Shown piece after piece: positions 8,076 to 16,670 of a stretch of DNA of 64,000 nucleotides. The notes beneath the pieces are model-generated. The model did no database searches and was not told the origin of the DNA. It saw only the letters and a list, made by a program, of their open reading frames with translations. The translations under genes and the position numbers were made by a program. Within the stretch, counting starts at the first letter, position 1; the number at the start of each line of letters is the position of its first letter. This DNA comes from an uncultured Lachnospiraceae bacterium (GTDB lineage: Bacteria > Bacillota > Clostridia > Lachnospirales > Anaerotignaceae), in assembly GCA_944381395.1 (NCBI GenBank), contig CALWKY010000046.1, forward strand, positions 1-64,000. Reading direction: 5' to 3'.

Positions 8076-8810
8076 TTGGAAAAACGCAGCTTATCTTTTT
8101 CTTCTTCCACTTTAAAGATGATCGCAATGCTCTCAATGCTCATAGATCACACCTGGATTGCTCTTATCTCAGGCAATATCTGGATGAACTGTTTGGGACG
8201 TCTGGCTTTTCCCATTTTTGCATTTGAGTTAGTGGAAGGATATTTTCATACCCATGATGTAAAAGCATATGCCAAACGGCTTTTTCTTTTTGCCCTGATT
8301 TCAGAAATTCCTTTTGATTTGATAGCAGGCGGCACTATTTTTTACCCCTTCCATCAAAATGTTATGTTTACACTGCTATTAGGGTTAGTTTCCATTTCTG
8401 CCATTGATCAGGCACAAACCGAGCCTTTGGCTTCCCAGCGCATGAAATACGCCTGCTATGTTACATTGTCGTTGCTGATTGCACTTTTTGGCATGGTAGA
8501 TTATAGTATATTTGGCGTTTTCATGATTTTGGTTTTCTATTTTACCAGACAAAAACCACTCAGCAAAGTTTGGCAGTTTATCGCCATGGCTTTCATCAAC
8601 TGTTACCTCTTGGCTGGACAAGCGATACAACTTGGTTCCTTTGCTTTTCCGATTCAGGGATTCGCACTGCTTGCCTTGCCACTGATTTGGCTTTACAACG
8701 GTAAACAAGGAATACAAAGCAAAGCATTTCGTCTCTTTGGCTATTTATTCTATCCCCTGCACTTAGGGATATTAGCCATGTTATGTTTTGCAGGAATCTC
8801 CATAGGCTAA
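8076..8810 (+). CDS. TraX-like integral membrane protein
   Basis: A 244-residue, very hydrophobic protein with about seven to eight membrane segments. STLKMIAMLSMLIDHTWIAL...LGRLAFPIFAFELVEGYFHT is the hallmark of the TraX family (named for the F-pilin N-acetyltransferase), which belongs to membrane acyltransferase-like proteins. In Clostridia such stand-alone homologues are common and their substrate is unknown. The start is a TTG at 8076 with AAGAAGGGA 5 bases before it; the first ATG comes 15 codons later and has no site. The next gene follows after 39 bases on the same strand. Confidence 0.85.
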   Translation: MEKRSLSFSSSTLKMIAMLSMLIDHTWIALISGNIWMNCLGRLAFPIFAFELVEGYFHTHDVKAYAKRLFLFALISEIPFDLIAGGTIFYPFHQNVMFTLLLGLVSISAIDQAQTEPLASQRMKYACYVTLSLLIALFGMVDYSIFGVFMILVFYFTRQKPLSKVWQFIAMAFINCYLLAGQAIQLGSFAFPIQGFALLALPLIWLYNGKQGIQSKAFRLFGYLFYPLHLGILAMLCFAGISIG

Positions 8811-8849
8811 CACTTGATAACCAACAAGAAAAGAAATAAGGGGACTAAA

Positions 8850-9575
8850 ATGATTGGATTAGGAACAATTTTTAATGTAGGTGCTATTGTAGTTGGCGGA
8901 TTCTTCGGCATTTTCTTCGGTAAATTTCTGACGGCACGCTATCAGGAAATCCTCATTACCGCGTGCGGGTTGTTTACCACGTTTATGTCTGTTGGCGGTG
9001 TGATGGAAAAAATGCTGACCATTTCCGATGGCACCCTTTCCAGCGGTTATACCATGATGATGATTTTTTCATTCACCTTTGGCGCAATTATGGGAGAGTG
9101 GATCGATTTAGACACTAAAATGAAACAGTTCGGCGAATGGCTGAAGCAAAAAACAGGCAATAGTGGTGACTCTACGTTTGTTACCGCTTTCGTTACCGCA
9201 TCCTTAACCGTCTGCATTGGTGCGATGGCCATTGTTGGTTCCATTCAAGATGGCATTTTAGGTGATCCCAGCACACTGATAACCAAAGGAATCATCGACT
9301 TTGTCATTATTACTACGATGAGTGCCTCTTTAGGCAGAGGCTGTGCTTTCTCTGCCATTCCCGTAGGCATCTGCCAAGGGACCATGACGCTGCTTGCACG
9401 ATTGATTGAGCCTATTCTGAACGACAGCGCAATGTGGAATATTTCTTTGACCGGCAATATCCTTATTTTCTGTGTGGGTATCAATTTATTACGGGATAGA
9501 AAAATTAAAGTAGCAAACTTGCTGCCCGTACTTCTCTTTGCCGTAATTTGGACTTACCTGCCTTTTGGCAATTAA
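8850..9575 (+). CDS. DUF554 family membrane protein (YdfK-like)
   Basis: The chosen ATG has AAGGGGAC 5 bases before it; an open frame upstream to 8814 has no such site. The 241-residue product is a multi-pass membrane protein starting MIGLGTIFNVGAIVVGGFFG and containing FGAIMGEWIDLD, FVTASLTVCIGAMAIVGSIQDG and the GxxxG-rich C-terminal helices typical of DUF554. Function is unknown. A second DUF554 paralogue is at 52.8-53.5 kb, with a diverged sequence. It probably shares a transcript with the TraX-like gene and ends at the adjoining terminator. Confidence 0.88.
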   Translation: MIGLGTIFNVGAIVVGGFFGIFFGKFLTARYQEILITACGLFTTFMSVGGVMEKMLTISDGTLSSGYTMMMIFSFTFGAIMGEWIDLDTKMKQFGEWLKQKTGNSGDSTFVTAFVTASLTVCIGAMAIVGSIQDGILGDPSTLITKGIIDFVIITTMSASLGRGCAFSAIPVGICQGTMTLLARLIEPILNDSAMWNISLTGNILIFCVGINLLRDRKIKVANLLPVLLFAVIWTYLPFGN

Positions 9576-9611
9576 AAAAGCTGTGCGCTTTCTTTCGCGC
9601 ACAGCTTTTTT
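9574..9611. terminator. Bidirectional terminator
   Basis: AAAAAAGCTGTGCGC and GCGCACAGCTTTTTT form a 15-bp stem with an 8-base loop. The stem begins at the DUF554 stop codon and lies 22 bases past the MarR gene, so it serves both convergent genes. Confidence 0.92.
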
Positions 9612-9632
9612 TGCTGCGGGATCATTTCATAC

Positions 9633-10073
9633 TTATATCTTTTCCAATGCAAGTAATGCATTCCGCTTCACACGTTCCATAAATGTCTGCATCATCTTCT
9701 GTTCTTCTTTTGTAAACCCTTTAAACAGCAGACGCAAATACGTCTGTTCTGCCTCCAATCCATCTGCCACAATTGGCGCAGCACGATATGTTAAAAACAG
9801 ATGAATGCTTTTGTGGTTACCATCTTCATATCTTTTATCAATCAAACCTTTTTCATACAATTTGGATACTGCCAAAGATACATGGGATTTACTTAACTTA
9901 CGCATTTCTACTAAATCCGCCGCCGTATCCCCCTTATTTCCAGTATCTTGTAAAAATAGCAGCACATCCAATTCCAGCCTAGTCAATTCATACTTTTTGC
10001 ATACTGGTTCCAATGTTTTTATCAAAAGACTGCGACAAACTGCATTGGTACCCGAAAGCTCTATATAATTCAT
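9633..10073 (-). CDS. MarR family transcriptional regulator
   Basis: A 146-residue protein with the winged-helix layout of MarR dimers: TRLELDVLLFLQDTG, then DLVEMRKLSKSHVSLAVSKLYEKGLIDKRYEDGNHKSIHLFLT with the recognition helix (SKSHVSLAVSKL) and wing, and a C-terminal dimerisation helix. It starts with AAAGGGGAG, 7 bases, ATG. The ligand and targets are unknown, and no transporter or enzyme adjoins it in an obvious operon; the divergent sugar acetyltransferase begins 409 bases away. Confidence 0.9.
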   Translation of the reverse strand: MNYIELSGTNAVCRSLLIKTLEPVCKKYELTRLELDVLLFLQDTGNKGDTAADLVEMRKLSKSHVSLAVSKLYEKGLIDKRYEDGNHKSIHLFLTYRAAPIVADGLEAEQTYLRLLFKGFTKEEQKMMQTFMERVKRNALLALEKI

Positions 10074-10087
10074 GATTCATCTCCCCT

Positions 10088-10424
10088 TTGGAATCGGGTA
10101 AAGTTCTTGCTTCGCCCTTTTCAACCGATTCTAACGTTGCATCATATGGGGATTTTTCCCCGGCACGCTCCCATAGTGCCAAAATCTTTTCTGCAAACTT
10201 CTCATTTTTCATACCCACAGCTTCCGATCTTCATAAAAAATCAGAACTATATAAAATTACGGATCGTCAAAATGATTTTTCTTTTTTCAAGATTATGCTC
10301 CCTCATACTCTTGCCAAAGAATGAAAATTCTGACGATCATTTACAGTAAGATTTGTTCTTGATTCTAACATAAAATACGCTTTCTGTCGACAAAGTTTTG
10401 AAAAAAACTGGTTATATAGATTAT
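10088..10424. other. Intergenic region between MarR gene and the acetyltransferase promoter
   Basis: About 340 bases. GATCGTCA (about 10263) and TGACGATC (about 10332) form an inverted repeat enclosing an AT-rich segment. A minus-strand frame (10218 to 9988) reads into the MarR gene out of frame; its upper part looks mildly coding but has only a weak ribosome site, so I do not call it. Confidence 0.35.
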
Positions 10425-10453
10425 TTGCAAAAAATTATCTTTTTCATTATAAT
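10425..10453 (+). promoter_or_regulatory. Promoter of the sugar O-acetyltransferase gene
   Basis: TTGCAA (10425-10430), 17 bases, TATAAT (10448-10453), 28 bases before the chosen start codon. It is close to the sigma-A consensus. Confidence 0.75.
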
Positions 10454-10481
10454 AAGACATGGGAAAAGGAGGATTCAAAAA

Positions 10482-11099
10482 ATGACAGAACATGAAAAAA
10501 TGTTATCTGGTAAATATTATAATGGCACGGATCCCCAACTTTGTGAAATGCGCAATCGCTGTAAAGACCTTTGTTTTGCCTATAACCAGCTTCTTCCGTC
10601 TCAGGAATCTCAAGCAAGAGAACTAATGCGGAAAATATTGGCAAAAACCGGGGAACATTTTTTAATTATGTCTCCTTTCTGGTGTGATTATGGCATTCAT
10701 ACTTCCATCGGAGAGCATTTTTTTGCCAATCATAACTGTGTGATTTTGGACTGCGGCGAAGTAACTTTTGGAGATCATGTCTTCATTGGTCCTAATTGCG
10801 GATTTTATGCCGCCACACATCCCATTGCTTCCGGATTGCGGGAAGTGGATGTGGAATACGCAAAGCCCATTCATGTAGGCAGCCACGTATGGTTTGGGGG
10901 CGGTGTACAGGTTTGTCCCGGTGTTACCATAGGATCTCATGTGGTGATTGGGGCAGGCAGCGTCGTGACATCGGATATTCCAGATGGCGTCATTGCCGTA
11001 GGAAATCCTTGCCGCATACTTCGTTCATTAACACCAAAAGAAATGCAAGAATCTCTTACACCTGCACAAATTTTGGAACGGATAGAAAAACAGCCATAA
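10482..11099 (+). CDS. maa: Sugar O-acetyltransferase, maltose/galactoside type (left-handed beta helix)
   Basis: The ATG at 10482 follows AAAAGGAGG and gives 205 residues; the longer frame starts inside the promoter. The N-terminus MTEHEKMLSGKYYNGTDPQLCEMRNRCKDL is the Mac domain of maltose acetyltransferases. The remainder is hexapeptide-repeat sequence (HFFANHNCVILDCGEVTFGDHVFIGPNCGFYAATHP, ...VCPGVTIGSHVVIGAGSVVTSDIPDGVIAVGNPCRIL), with the catalytic His in ATHP. It transfers acetyl from acetyl-CoA to a sugar hydroxyl; the exact sugar is not known. It stands alone, followed by copy B of the structured repeat. Confidence 0.9.
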   Translation: MTEHEKMLSGKYYNGTDPQLCEMRNRCKDLCFAYNQLLPSQESQARELMRKILAKTGEHFLIMSPFWCDYGIHTSIGEHFFANHNCVILDCGEVTFGDHVFIGPNCGFYAATHPIASGLREVDVEYAKPIHVGSHVWFGGGVQVCPGVTIGSHVVIGAGSVVTSDIPDGVIAVGNPCRILRSLTPKEMQESLTPAQILERIEKQP

Positions 11100-11105
11100 A
11101 CATCA

Positions 11106-11289
11106 GAAACGAAAAATCACTTCAAAAATAATCTTCCCTTTAGAAAACAATTTTCTTTTGATTTCTTAAGGGGAATTGCAGCGATTGTTTTCAGAAGAAA
11201 AATCCAGATAAAAAAGAAACAGCTGAAATCCTTACTGTTAGCCAAAATTTCAGCTGTTTTTTTCTTATAAAGAAGCCCCGTCTTTTTCT
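11106..11289. repeat. Structured intergenic repeat, copy B
   Basis: Second copy of the family seen at 6.9 kb. It keeps the blocks TCTTCCCTT-TAGAAAACA, TTTTCTTTTGATTTCTTAAG followed by GGGAATTGC, GAAGAAAAATCCAGATAAAA and the end AAGAAGCCCC. The inner hairpin is different in sequence (AACAGCTGAAAT / ATTTCAGCTGTT) yet perfectly paired, and T-rich runs follow it on both strands. It lies between the convergent acetyltransferase (+) and SLH (-) genes, where it should act as a bidirectional terminator. Terminal inverted repeats are weaker than in copy A. Confidence 0.78.
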
Positions 11290-12213
11290 TTACTGCATGG
11301 CATTATAGAGAAATGTGATAATTTGTCCACGGGTACATGCCATTTCAGGAGAAAATGTGGTATCAGAAATTCCACCTGCAATCTTTTGTTCATACACCCA
11401 ACAAATGGCATCTGCATATTCACCCATGTCACGAAAAGGGGTCTTCACCGTCACTTTTGGCGTGCCCGCCAAATTCCAAAGAAATCTGCTCATCTCACCA
11501 CGGGTGCAAGCTAAACTTGGCTCAAACATTTCACCTGTAACAATTCCTTTGTTTTTTGCCCAAATCGCAGCTTCATAAAAATAGTCCGTTTCTTTCACAT
11601 CCGCATACGACTGTTTCATTTCCGTTTTTTGTCTGCCATATGCATTCCAAAGAAAAGTAATAGCCTGTGCACGGGTACAAACATCCTCCGGTGAAAAAGT
11701 TGTAGCTGTGGTCCCACCGGTAATACCGCTTTCTACTGCCCAGCTAACTGGTTTTTCGTAATACGCTCCCGTTTTAACGTCTGTAAAATGAGGTGCCATT
11801 TCATCGACAAAACAAATAGAAATATCTCCTATTTTCAATAAATCAATGCCCGAGGCAAACCCTTCCGCTCTACCACTGAAAAGTGTATCCTCTCCCATTG
11901 GTACATATCGCTTATCCGCTGTAAGGATATATCCAGTACCATTGCAGCTGCCATCCTTTACTGTAATATAACTCCCCTTTTGCACCGTCAGCAAGTACGT
12001 ATCTTGTGCTACTCCTCTTTCCGATGCAGTCTGACAAAATGTCAAGATTGTTTGTTCCATTTTCGCAGAAGAAAACTTCGCAGTTGTTTCCTCTGCTGTA
12101 TCTATGGAAAGGGTATAGGCACCAAAATCAGGTTGCAAGGCTATTTCACTGGCCAAAGCTGAAATAGAGAATCCAACACTAAACAGCGCCACTAAGAAAA
12201 ATCCTTTTCTCAT
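11290..12213 (-). CDS. Secreted S-layer homology (SLH) domain protein
   Basis: The chosen start (AAAGGGGTTGATGAG-ATG) gives 307 residues with a signal peptide MRKGFFLVALFSVGFSISALA. The middle part (about residues 22-155) is unrecognised. The C-terminal half holds three SLH repeats: FTDVKTGAYYEKPVSWAVES...TRAQAITFLWNAYG, YADVKETDYFYEAAIWAKNK...TRGEMSRFLWNLAG and FRDMGEYADAICWVYEQK...TRGQIITFLYNAMQ. SLH domains anchor proteins to pyruvylated wall polymers, so this is probably a cell-surface protein. The frame upstream of this start has no ribosome site. The collagen-like gene precedes it by about 90 bases on the same strand. Confidence 0.88.
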   Translation of the reverse strand: MRKGFFLVALFSVGFSISALASEIALQPDFGAYTLSIDTAEETTAKFSSAKMEQTILTFCQTASERGVAQDTYLLTVQKGSYITVKDGSCNGTGYILTADKRYVPMGEDTLFSGRAEGFASGIDLLKIGDISICFVDEMAPHFTDVKTGAYYEKPVSWAVESGITGGTTATTFSPEDVCTRAQAITFLWNAYGRQKTEMKQSYADVKETDYFYEAAIWAKNKGIVTGEMFEPSLACTRGEMSRFLWNLAGTPKVTVKTPFRDMGEYADAICWVYEQKIAGGISDTTFSPEMACTRGQIITFLYNAMQ

Positions 12214-12299
12214 CTCATCAACCCCTTTCCACTTTGGGAAAACGAATTTTTTCTCTATTGTATTATTCTGCAAAAGAAAGAAAATACCTTTTTCTCTCG

Positions 12300-13439
<1,140 letters not shown>

Positions 13440-13477
13440 AACGTATGTTCTTTGAAATTTATCTTTTTTTCATAAAA

Positions 13478-13505
13478 AATCGGTTCTTTTGAAAGAACCG
13501 ATTTC
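13478..13505 (-). terminator. Terminator of feoAB
   Basis: AAATCGGTTCTT and AAGAACCGATTT form a 12-bp stem, followed on the minus strand by TTTTTTAT, 10 bases after the feoAB stop. Confidence 0.85.
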
Positions 13506-13514
13506 ATCTATATT

Positions 13515-15863
13515 TTATAGTATGCCTAATATAGAGACAATATGATATACAAAAAATGCTGCAATCCATGCCACAACACATTGACCAACTACAACAGCCG
13601 CAGCCCATTTACCACCCAATTCACGCTTGATCGCTGCAATTGCTGCAATACAAGGTGTGTATAAAAGGCAGAATGTCAATAATGCTGCTACACTTTGCGT
13701 AGAAAGCATCTGTAACAGCATTTCTCCAGGAATCAATACGGATAAAGTAGCAACCACACTTTCTTTTGCTAAAAATCCAGTAATTAAAGCAGTACAAATG
13801 CGCCAATCGGCAAAGCCCAGCGGTGTAAATACAGGAGCAATCGCTCCGGCAATGTCTGCCAGAATACTTTCTGAAGAGTCTGCAACCAAATTAAAATGCA
13901 GATCAAAACTCTGTAAAAACCAGATGACAATGGTTGCTAAAAAGATTATCGTAAAAGCTCTTTCCAAAAAGTCTTTTGCTTTTTCCCATAAAAGCTGTGC
14001 CACATTTTTTGCAGCAGGCAGCCGGTAATTGGGTAGTTCCATAACAAACGGTACAGCTTCCCCATGGAAAAGAGTCTTACGCATAATCAAAGCTGCCAAA
14101 ATGCCCATAAAGATACCGCCAAAATACAGCAACACCATAACAAGTGCCGTGCGCTCCGGGAAAAATGCTGCGGCAAAAAATCCATAAATAGGCAGTTTCG
14201 CAGAACAGCTCATAAACGGTGTCAATAGGATAGTCATTTTACGGTCTCGTTCCGAAGAAAGGGTACGGCTTGCCATGACACCCGGTACCGTACAGCCAAA
14301 GCCAATCAGCATTGGTACAATGCTTCTGCCGGAAAGACCGATCTTCCGCAGCAGCTTATCCATCACAAACGCGACCCTTGCCATGTAACCACTGTCTTCC
14401 AACATAGAAAGGAAGAAAAATAGCGTTACAATAATGGGCAAAAAGCTAAGCACGCTGCCTACGCCATTGAAAATACCATCTAAAATTAAGGACTGCATGG
14501 CTGCATTTACTTTTCCAGCTGCCAATAGATTTGCAGTGGATTCCTGCAATATGCCAATAAACATTTCCAAGATACCCTGTAACCAAGGTCCAATGACGCC
14601 AAAAGTCAGGAAAAACACCAATGCCATAATGCCGATAAAGGCCGGCAGTGCAGTATATTTTCCCGTTAAAATGCGGTCTATCTGTCTGCTTCTGGCATGT
14701 TCTTTACTTTCTTTCGGTTTTACTACTGTTTCGTCACATACTTTTTGGATAAACTGGAACCGCATGTTCGCCATCGCAGCTGCGCGGTCCATGCCTAATT
14801 CTTTTTCCATCTGACAGATGGCATGCTCTAACATATCTTTTTCGTTATCATCCAGAGCCAGTTGATCCAATATTCTCTGGTCTCCTTCAATTAACTTAGA
14901 TGCTGCAAAACGAAGGGGGATATCCGCTTTTCTGGCATGGTCTTCAAATAAGTGCATAATACCATGAATGCAGCGGTGAACGCCGCTTTCTCCTTCTTGT
15001 GCATCACAGAAGTCCTGACGTTTCGGTTTTTCCTGATATTTTGCCACATGAATGGCATGGTTTACCAATTCATCAATGCCCTGGTTTTTTGCGGCGGAAA
15101 TGGGTACAACGGGTACGCCCAGCAGTTCTTCCATTTCGTTAATACGGATCGAACCGCCATTTTCCCACACTTCATCCATCATATTCAGCGCCACTACCAT
15201 AGGCACACGCAATTCCAATAATTGCATGGTCAAATACAGATTTCGCTCAATATTGGATGCATCAACGATATTGATAATTCCTTTCGGCTTTTCATGGAGC
15301 AAAAAGCTTCTGGTTACCAATTCCTCGCTGCTATAAGGCGACATGGAATAAATTCCCGGCAGGTCTGTGATCAATGTATCCGGATGTCCCTTTATGACAC
15401 CGTCTTTGCGGTCTACGGTAACACCGGGGAAATTACCAACATGCTGGTTAGAACCTGTTAAACGGTTAAAAAGTGTTGTTTTTCCACAGTTTTGATTCCC
15501 AGCCAATGCAAAAGTTAAAATCGTTCCTTCTGGCAATGGATGTTCCTGCTCTTTATCATGATATTTACCGCCTTCACCCAGACCGGGGTGAGGAATCGCA
15601 CGCGTTTCCCGCTGCGCTTTTGGCTGTGCTTTTGTTTCTTCCTGCTCCGAAATCTGAATTTTTTGCGCATCATCCAGACGTAATGTCAATTCATACCCAT
15701 GTACCAATAATTCCATAGGATCTCCCATGGGTGCATATTTCACTAACTTTACTACTGTTCCAGGGATCAATCCCATATCTAAAAAATGCTGCCGCAAAGC
15801 ACCTTCCCCATCAACAGAAAGAATGACAGCAGATTTTCCAATTTCTAACTCTTTCAGTGTCAA
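13515..15863 (-). CDS. feoB: FeoA-FeoB fusion ferrous iron transporter
   Basis: A 782-residue single chain. Residues 1-75 are a FeoA (SH3-like) domain (MTLKELEIGKSAVILSV...GLIPGTVVKLVKYAPMGDPMELLV). A charged linker follows. From about 115 it is FeoB: G1 at 122-130 (GNQNCGKTT), G3 DLPG, G4 NMMD, then a membrane part with the two Gate repeats (MLIGFGCTVPGVMASRTL, FMSCSAKLPIYGFF) and the C-terminal helices. It imports Fe2+ across the plasma membrane. In most bacteria feoA is separate, so the fusion is notable though known. The start is a TTG with GAGGG 8 bases before it; an ATG 11 bases upstream is out of frame and stops at once. No feoC follows. Confidence 0.95.
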   Translation of the reverse strand: MTLKELEIGKSAVILSVDGEGALRQHFLDMGLIPGTVVKLVKYAPMGDPMELLVHGYELTLRLDDAQKIQISEQEETKAQPKAQRETRAIPHPGLGEGGKYHDKEQEHPLPEGTILTFALAGNQNCGKTTLFNRLTGSNQHVGNFPGVTVDRKDGVIKGHPDTLITDLPGIYSMSPYSSEELVTRSFLLHEKPKGIINIVDASNIERNLYLTMQLLELRVPMVVALNMMDEVWENGGSIRINEMEELLGVPVVPISAAKNQGIDELVNHAIHVAKYQEKPKRQDFCDAQEGESGVHRCIHGIMHLFEDHARKADIPLRFAASKLIEGDQRILDQLALDDNEKDMLEHAICQMEKELGMDRAAAMANMRFQFIQKVCDETVVKPKESKEHARSRQIDRILTGKYTALPAFIGIMALVFFLTFGVIGPWLQGILEMFIGILQESTANLLAAGKVNAAMQSLILDGIFNGVGSVLSFLPIIVTLFFFLSMLEDSGYMARVAFVMDKLLRKIGLSGRSIVPMLIGFGCTVPGVMASRTLSSERDRKMTILLTPFMSCSAKLPIYGFFAAAFFPERTALVMVLLYFGGIFMGILAALIMRKTLFHGEAVPFVMELPNYRLPAAKNVAQLLWEKAKDFLERAFTIIFLATIVIWFLQSFDLHFNLVADSSESILADIAGAIAPVFTPLGFADWRICTALITGFLAKESVVATLSVLIPGEMLLQMLSTQSVAALLTFCLLYTPCIAAIAAIKRELGGKWAAAVVVGQCVVAWIAAFFVYHIVSILGIL

Positions 15864-15911
15864 AATGACATCCCTCTTTCGTTTTTATGATCCAAAATTT
15901 CTTTCGGAGAA

Positions 15912-15920
15912 ATTATAGCA
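15912..15920 (-). promoter_or_regulatory. Extended -10 promoter element before feoAB
   Basis: On the minus strand TGCTATAAT lies about 49 bases before the TTG start, an extended -10 with a poor -35. I could not see a clear Fur or DtxR-type operator next to it. Confidence 0.5.
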
Positions 15921-15987
15921 TATTTATAGAAAAAAAACAGTCTCCTTTCAAAAAAAAAGATTTTGTTCTATAAAAATGGAAACCAGT

Positions 15988-16023
15988 AAAAAACTTTGCG
16001 AAAAAGAATCGCAAAGCTTTTTT
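15988..16023 (-). terminator. Terminator of the small membrane protein gene
   Basis: AAAAAACTTTGCG and CGCAAAGCTTTTTT form a stem directly after the stop at 16025 on the minus strand, with T runs on both strands. Confidence 0.82.
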
Positions 16024-16024
16024 C

Positions 16025-16252
16025 TCAATCATTCCAGTGATCTTTCAGTACCTTACCAAATTTCATCATTAATGGGATATAGGTCAAGAAAAACATAGTT
16101 CCTGCTGCAACACACAATGATTTTTTCTTTTCCTTTGGTGCATTGACACCAATCCAAAGACCCATGGCGCAAAGACAGATTTTAACCAACGCAAAATCCT
16201 TCCAGTTACATTTCTGAATAAATAAATCTGCACAACGAAATAGTTTTTTCAT
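16025..16252 (-). CDS. Small conserved membrane protein
   Basis: A 75-residue protein starting after GGGAGGTGCAATTC-ATG; a start 9 bases earlier has no better site. It has a basic N-terminal region with MKKLFRCADLFIQKCNWKDFALVKICLC, then two hydrophobic segments (ICLCAMGLWIGV and LCVAAGTMFFLTYIPLMMKF). Very similar small proteins occur in many Clostridia and are sometimes labelled permease of phosphate ABC transporter, a name with no real support. I assign no function. It has its own terminator and faces away from the alcohol dehydrogenase gene. Confidence 0.75.
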   Translation of the reverse strand: MKKLFRCADLFIQKCNWKDFALVKICLCAMGLWIGVNAPKEKKKSLCVAAGTMFFLTYIPLMMKFGKVLKDHWND

Positions 16253-16469
16253 GAATTGCACCTCCCTAAAATTGCCTTTATTATATTATAATAACAAAAT
16301 TCCTTGTCTTCAAGAAACTTTTGTAATACTATGGCGGTTTACCCAAATCATGGCTTATTTCTATTATCTTTTGTAAAATTTTCAGAAACTATAGTCAAAT
16401 ATGGCAAAATTATTTTTGCTAATATCAATGATCTTCCGATACACTAAGATTATGGAAATAAGTACAACT

Positions 16470-16510
16470 GCTTTACTATGGAAAAGGTAAAGCCTTTTCC
16501 ATAGTAAAGC
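16470..16510. promoter_or_regulatory. 18-bp perfect inverted repeat upstream of the alcohol dehydrogenase promoter
   Basis: GCTTTACTATGGAAAAGG (16470-16487) is exactly complementary to CCTTTTCCATAGTAAAGC (16493-16510) with a 5-base spacer. It lies 54 bases before the -35 box of the dehydrogenase promoter and is not followed by a good T run on the plus strand. It could be a regulator binding site or a hairpin in an upstream transcript. Confidence 0.7.
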
Positions 16511-16563
16511 AAAACTTTTTCAAAATAATTTTGGAAAAGATTGTAAAATAAGGTTTCTCTTCA

Positions 16564-16592
16564 TTGACATTTTTTAGACAATGTGTTATGGT
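16564..16592 (+). promoter_or_regulatory. Promoter of the alcohol dehydrogenase gene
   Basis: TTGACA (16564-16569), 17 bases, TATGGT (16587-16592): a perfect -35 and a near-consensus -10, giving a leader of roughly 70 bases. Confidence 0.75.
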
Positions 16593-16670
16593 TATTGTAG
16601 TGGATCGCATTTCCACGCAACACCGAAATGAAAGTTCATTTTTTCATTTAGACGAAGGAGGTAGAGAAAA

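Noticed and set aside
9988-10218. Minus-strand frame of 76 codons overlapping the MarR gene out of frame
   Set aside because: Weak ribosome site, shares 86 bases with a well-supported gene, and no recognised product; the upper half is mildly coding-like, so it is only noted.
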